Source: Paragemmobacter amnigenus
Lineage (GTDB): Bacteria; Pseudomonadota; Alphaproteobacteria; Rhodobacterales; Rhodobacteraceae
Assembly (NCBI RefSeq): GCF_009908265.2
Contig: NZ_JAAATX020000017.1
Location: 1-64,000, forward strand
Direction: 5' to 3'
DNA length: 64,000 bases
A program made the translations under genes and the position numbers. Numbering within the stretch: position 1 is the first letter of the stretch; every line of letters begins with the position of its first letter. Shown in pieces: positions 60,262 to 64,000 of the stretch. The notes under the pieces are model-generated. The model did no database searches and was not told the origin of the DNA. It saw nothing but the letters and a program-made list of their open reading frames with translations.

Positions 60262-61116
60262 ATGAACACGCTTCTCAAGACGCTTGCGACCACTGCCGTC
60301 GTCGCGACCCTTGCCGTTCCGGCGTTGGCGCAAGATGACAAGACCATCACCATCGGCACGATGGGCTGGGAAGACCTGACGCCCATCGCCGGCATCACCA
60401 AAACGGTGCTTGAATCGAAGGGCTATACCGTCGAGGTCGAGGAATTCTCGGAATGGGGCATCGCCTTCGCAGCCCTGACCAACGGCGACATCGACATCAT
60501 GGCGTCGCAGACCGATTATGTCGCCCATGACTACTGGACCAAGAACATGGACAAGCTGGAGAAGATCTCTCCGGTGTCGCACGGTCTCTATCAGGCGATT
60601 GCTGTTCCGTCTTACGTTGGCATCAACTCGATGGAAGAGCTGGCCACGCACAAGGACGAATTCGGGGGCAAGATCATCGGGATCGAGCCGGGTTCGGGCC
60701 TGATGCGCGACGCGGCCGCCGCGAACGAGGCCTATGCTACCGGCATGGAACTGGTCGAAGGCTCGACCGCCGCCATGACCGCCGCGCTGGACGCCGCAAT
60801 GTCGCGCCAGGAACCGATCGCTGTGACGATCTGGGAGCCGTCGTGGATGATGCAGAAGTATGACGTGAAGTTCCTGGCCGATCCGAAAGGCGTGTTCCCG
60901 GCTGCGCAATCCTATTACTTCATTGGCACCAAGGGCTTCTCTGAAGCCAACCCTGCCGTGCGAGAGCAACTCGCCAGCATCTACGTGCCGCTCGCCGACA
61001 TCACCGCGATCAATGGCGCGATGAACGAAGGCAAGACGATGGAAGACGCTGTTGCGGACTGGGTTGCCGCTCATGGCGACCTGATCGGCCGCTGGACGGC
61101 AATTAAGTCGGAATGA
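60262..61116 (+). CDS. Glycine-betaine/proline-type periplasmic binding protein
   Basis: 284 residues, starting MNTLLKTLATTAVVATLAVPALAQ, a Sec signal peptide with AxA site near residue 24. GGAGG precedes the ATG. The mature part shows the OpuAC/ProX pattern: GWEDLTPIAGITKTVLESKGY, WGIAFAALTNGDIDIMASQTDYVAHDYW, AVTIWEPSWMMQKYDVKFL with tryptophans that form an aromatic cage for a quaternary ammonium. It starts the ABC operon. Substrate inferred as a betaine or imino acid. Confidence 0.93.
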   Translation: MNTLLKTLATTAVVATLAVPALAQDDKTITIGTMGWEDLTPIAGITKTVLESKGYTVEVEEFSEWGIAFAALTNGDIDIMASQTDYVAHDYWTKNMDKLEKISPVSHGLYQAIAVPSYVGINSMEELATHKDEFGGKIIGIEPGSGLMRDAAAANEAYATGMELVEGSTAAMTAALDAAMSRQEPIAVTIWEPSWMMQKYDVKFLADPKGVFPAAQSYYFIGTKGFSEANPAVREQLASIYVPLADITAINGAMNEGKTMEDAVADWVAAHGDLIGRWTAIKSE

Positions 61117-61124
61117 TCTGACCG

Positions 61125-61151
61125 GGCCGGTCCGCAACATGCGGGCCGGCC
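61125..61151 (+). terminator. Intercistronic hairpin after the binding-protein gene
   Basis: GGCCGGTCCGCA and TGCGGGCCGGCC (one G-U pair) form a 12-bp stem with an ACA loop between the binding-protein and ATPase genes. It can halt or stabilise mRNA, typically leaving more binding protein than transport components. Confidence 0.6.
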
Positions 61152-61180
61152 ATTTCCTTGCAGGATGGGGAGCGCATCAC

Positions 61181-62263
61181 ATGACCCGCACCGACACCGC
61201 CGCCGCAGATGCACCGCTGATCGAATGCCGTTCGGTCTGGAAGGTCTTCGGCGACCGTTCCCGGGATGCCATCGCCGCCATCAAGTCCAAGGGGCTGGGC
61301 AAACGCGAGGTTCTGTCGGAATTCGGCTGCGTCGTCGGCGTGCATGATGCGAGCTTTACCGTCGACAAGGGCGAGATCTTCTGCATCATGGGCCTGTCGG
61401 GAAGCGGGAAATCAACGTTGATCCGCCTTCTCAACCGCCTGATCGACCCAAGCCTGGGCGAGGTCCTGGTCAAGGGTCGCATGATCAACGACATGCCCGC
61501 GCCCGAACTGCGCGAATTACGTGCCCATACGATCGGTATGGTGTTCCAGAACGTGGCGTTGATCCCGACGCGGACGGTCCTAGAAAACGCGGCCTTCGGA
61601 CTTGAGGTGCAGGGAATTGCCCCTGCCGAACGCCGACGTATCGCTACCGACGCATTGACCCGCGTGGGCCTGGCGGATTGGCTGCACCGATACCCACGTG
61701 AATTGTCGGGTGGCATGCAGCAGCGCGTGGGGTTGGCACGTGCCATCGCTGCCGATCCCGAGATTATCCTGATGGATGAACCCTTCTCAGCGCTCGACCC
61801 GCTGATCCGTCGGCAGTTGCAGGACGAATTCCGCCAGCTCACGAAGCAGCTCGGCAAATCCGCCGTCTTCATCACCCATGACTTGGACGAGGCGATCCGC
61901 ATCGGCGACCGCATCGCGATCATGAAGGATGGCGCGATGGTGCAGACCGGCACCGCAGAAGAGATCGTGATGAACCCCGCCGACCAATATGTGGCGGATT
62001 TCGTGGCGGGCATCTCGCGCATTCATCTGGTCAAGGCCGGGTCGGTTATGATGCCCATCGGCGATTTCAATGTAGCCGCCGTGGGTGCGCTGCCGACGAC
62101 CGGCCTAGATGCCGATATTGACGCGCTGATCCATATGGTTCTCGCCTCGCCTCAGCAGGCGGTCGCGGTGGTGGAGGGCGGGAATGTGCGCGGTATCGTC
62201 ACCGCACGGACTCTTCTGGAAGGGCTGAAGGGCGACCACGCCCCGCCTGCGAAGGTGGCCTGA
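61181..62263 (+). CDS. ABC transporter ATPase, ProV/OpuAA family
   Basis: 360 residues, start MTRTDTAAADAP with GGGGAG at good spacing. Walker A MGLSGSGKST, signature LSGGMQQRVG, Walker B IILMDEPFSALDP, H-loop VFITHDLDEA, and a C-terminal CBS-like segment (AVAVVEGGNVRGIVTARTLLEGL). This is the ATP-driving subunit of a glycine betaine/proline importer (ProV type). One base separates the stop from the permease start. Confidence 0.94.
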   Translation: MTRTDTAAADAPLIECRSVWKVFGDRSRDAIAAIKSKGLGKREVLSEFGCVVGVHDASFTVDKGEIFCIMGLSGSGKSTLIRLLNRLIDPSLGEVLVKGRMINDMPAPELRELRAHTIGMVFQNVALIPTRTVLENAAFGLEVQGIAPAERRRIATDALTRVGLADWLHRYPRELSGGMQQRVGLARAIAADPEIILMDEPFSALDPLIRRQLQDEFRQLTKQLGKSAVFITHDLDEAIRIGDRIAIMKDGAMVQTGTAEEIVMNPADQYVADFVAGISRIHLVKAGSVMMPIGDFNVAAVGALPTTGLDADIDALIHMVLASPQQAVAVVEGGNVRGIVTARTLLEGLKGDHAPPAKVA

Positions 62264-62264
62264 A

Positions 62265-63107
62265 ATGGATCTGACCCCTTGGGTGGAGGGCTTTGACGCG
62301 GCGGTTGATCGTGGCATGGTATGGGCTACGGATCACGGCGGGGTGGTCTTCGACCTGATCCGCGCCGCGCTGGAAGGCTTGTTCGATCTGATGGTCGATG
62401 GGCTGCTGCTGGTTCCTTTCTGGCTGGTCGCCATCGCGATCGGGGCGGTAGCTGGCCGCGTTCTGGGTTGGAAGGCCGGTTTGGCGACGGCGGCGGGGCT
62501 GGCGCTTTGCCGCGTGATGGGACTATGGGGCGCGACGGTCGAGACGGCCTGTCTTGTCCTGATCTCTGTCCTTCTGGCGGTTGTGGTGGGGGTTCCGGTC
62601 GGTGTCCTTGCGGGCTACAGCCCGCGTCTGACCCGTTTCCTTGACCCTGTGCTGGACCTGATCCAGACGCTGCCCCCATACATCTATCTTCTGCCCGCCA
62701 TCGCCTTCCTCGGCTACGGACCCGCCACAGCGATCGTCGCGACTTTCGTCGTGGCACTGCCGCCCGTGATCAGGCTGTCAGCGCACGGCTTCCGGATGAC
62801 GCCAGTCGAGTTCATCGAACTCGGGCAGGCGACGGGGGCGAAGCCCGTCGATGCCTTCCTCAAGATCCGGGTTCCCTTTGCCCTGCCCAGTGTGATGGCC
62901 GGCATCAACCAGAGCCTGATGATGGCCTTTGGCATGGTCGTGATCGCTGGCATCGTCGGTTCGGGAGGACTTGGCGAGACGATCTACGGCGCGGTCCGCA
63001 AGCTCGACATCGCACTTTCGGTGAATGCCGCCATCGCCATCGTGATCCTGACCATCATCATCGACCGCATGAGCCAGGCGGCGAGCAGCAACGGGGGCAA
63101 GCCATGA
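62265..63107 (+). CDS. ABC transporter permease, ProW/OpuAB-like (first)
   Basis: 280 residues, about six membrane helices, with the EAA-type cytoplasmic loop ATGAKPVDAFLKIRVPFALPSVMAGINQ. Carries a long N-terminal segment before the helices (residues about 1-40), as in ProW-type proteins. It overlaps the next permease by four bases. Confidence 0.9.
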   Translation: MDLTPWVEGFDAAVDRGMVWATDHGGVVFDLIRAALEGLFDLMVDGLLLVPFWLVAIAIGAVAGRVLGWKAGLATAAGLALCRVMGLWGATVETACLVLISVLLAVVVGVPVGVLAGYSPRLTRFLDPVLDLIQTLPPYIYLLPAIAFLGYGPATAIVATFVVALPPVIRLSAHGFRMTPVEFIELGQATGAKPVDAFLKIRVPFALPSVMAGINQSLMMAFGMVVIAGIVGSGGLGETIYGAVRKLDIALSVNAAIAIVILTIIIDRMSQAASSNGGKP

Positions 63108-63928
63108 AGGAAAAGGCGCTTCTCTCGCCCGGTGAATTCGTCGCCCCTGTTATTTCGTGGCTCAACACCAACGCGCATGGGCTGTTCAAGGCAATCAGCA
63201 CCGGGGTGGAGGCCGTGCTCGGCCTGACCGAGGCGGCGCTGCTCGCCGTCCCCGGGCCCATCCTTGCGCCAGTGATAGTGCTGCTCATCCTGTGGCGTCA
63301 GGGCGTTAGCATGGCGCTACTGGCGGCCGGATGCATGGCCGTCGCCGGATTGTCGGGGCTCTGGGTCGAAACGATGCAGACTGTTGCATTGGTCACGATC
63401 TCGGTCCTTGTCGCGGTGGTGATTGCGTTTCCGCTCGGCTTCCTCGCCGCCAAACGCTCAGGGCTGGAGTCGGCGCTGCGTCCGATCCTTGACCTTATGC
63501 AGACCGTGCCGCCGTGGGTCTATCTGATCCCTGCGGTGATGATCTTCAGCCTCGGCAAGGTGCCTGCACTGTTGGCGACCGTGATCTACGGCGTGCCACC
63601 CATGCTGCGTCTTACGACACTCGCCTTCAAGCAGGTGCCGAAGGAATTACGCGAACTCGGCGCGGCGTCGGGTGCTACCGGATGGCAGACCTTGACGCGG
63701 ATCGAGATCCCATCCGCCCGCAAAACGCTGCTGATCGGGCTGAACCAGTGCATCCTTCTGTCTCTTGCCATGGTGGTTCTGGCGGGCCTCGTCGGTGCGG
63801 GTGGTCTGGGAGCTGAAGTGACGCGCGGGTTGACGCGGATGGAGATGGGACTGGGGTTGCGGTCGGGTCTATCGATCGTCGCGGTGGCGATCTTCATGGA
63901 TCGCCTGTCGCGCCGCGCCTTGGGCTGA
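63104..63928 (+). CDS. ABC transporter permease, ProW/OpuAB-like (second)
   Basis: 274 residues, several membrane helices, loop GAASGATGWQTLTRIEIPSARKTLLIGLNQ. It pairs with the previous permease to form a heterodimer. Two permeases plus ATPase and binding protein make a complete importer. No further gene is visible before the window end. Confidence 0.9.
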   Translation: MKEKALLSPGEFVAPVISWLNTNAHGLFKAISTGVEAVLGLTEAALLAVPGPILAPVIVLLILWRQGVSMALLAAGCMAVAGLSGLWVETMQTVALVTISVLVAVVIAFPLGFLAAKRSGLESALRPILDLMQTVPPWVYLIPAVMIFSLGKVPALLATVIYGVPPMLRLTTLAFKQVPKELRELGAASGATGWQTLTRIEIPSARKTLLIGLNQCILLSLAMVVLAGLVGAGGLGAEVTRGLTRMEMGLGLRSGLSIVAVAIFMDRLSRRALG

Positions 63929-64000
63929 TTGGTCAGCACATTAGGCGTTCTCTTTTCGCCGGTCTGCTTGGGCCTGGTAGACCGGCGAGACGAAGGTCCG

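Overview
The window is high-GC DNA with mostly overlapping start/stop (ATGA) gene junctions. Its phage tail genes resemble those of Rhodobacterales gene transfer agents and temperate siphophages, and its catabolic operon is typical of marine/soil Alphaproteobacteria, so the host is most likely a Rhodobacteraceae-type alphaproteobacterium (inference from gene content; no rRNA is present).

Layout. (1) 1-3.9 kb: a two-gene unit, an unknown protein followed by a phospholipase-D-like nuclease-family protein, possibly the end of a defence cassette cut by the window edge. (2) 4.0-39.5 kb: a near-complete lambda-like temperate siphophage. Late genes run leftwards from the terminase (27.99 kb) through gpW, portal, S49 protease/scaffold, gpD, gpE, connectors, tail terminator, tail tube, frameshifted tail chaperones, tape measure, distal tail, hub, a tip protein with a von Willebrand A domain, fibre/adhesin genes, endolysin and nested spanins. 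Two AT-rich membrane-protein genes (13.3 and 19.6 kb) sit head-on inside the tail operon. Right of the terminase lie accessory genes: DUF3489, a NYN ribonuclease-like protein, two ParB-methyltransferase fusions and an Abi-like membrane coiled-coil protein. Next comes a tightly overlapping leftward replication operon (34.99-37.58 kb) with an O-like initiator carrying regularly spaced iterons, VRR-NUC and an Xis-like protein. A 0.6-kb repeat-rich control region follows, then a rightward P4-type integrase and its terminator.

(3) 39.5-49.3 kb: an AT-richer cargo island. A WYL regulator precedes a rightward operon encoding a GrpE-like protein, an Hsp70, an AAA+ ATPase, a membrane-anchored protein, a zinc-ribbon/degenerate-J-domain protein and an unknown protein. 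I know no described immune or stress system with this composition, and it is the best candidate here for a new one. The island stops at a 3' fragment of an initiator tRNA (fMet), the footprint of tRNA-targeted integration. (4) 49.2-54.9 kb: a leftward mobile module with a small unknown ORF, an Xis-like protein, two tyrosine recombinases and a large serine recombinase, overlapping end to end. The serine recombinase terminates inside the tRNA fragment. (5) 55.2-63.9 kb: ordinary host metabolism, a DapA-family lyase, aldehyde dehydrogenase, FAD amine/amino-acid oxidase and GcvA-like LysR regulator, followed by a glycine-betaine/proline-type ABC importer. Together these look like an uptake and oxidation pathway for an unidentified amine, betaine or imino acid.

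Functions are read from motifs and gene order only; no database search was possible.
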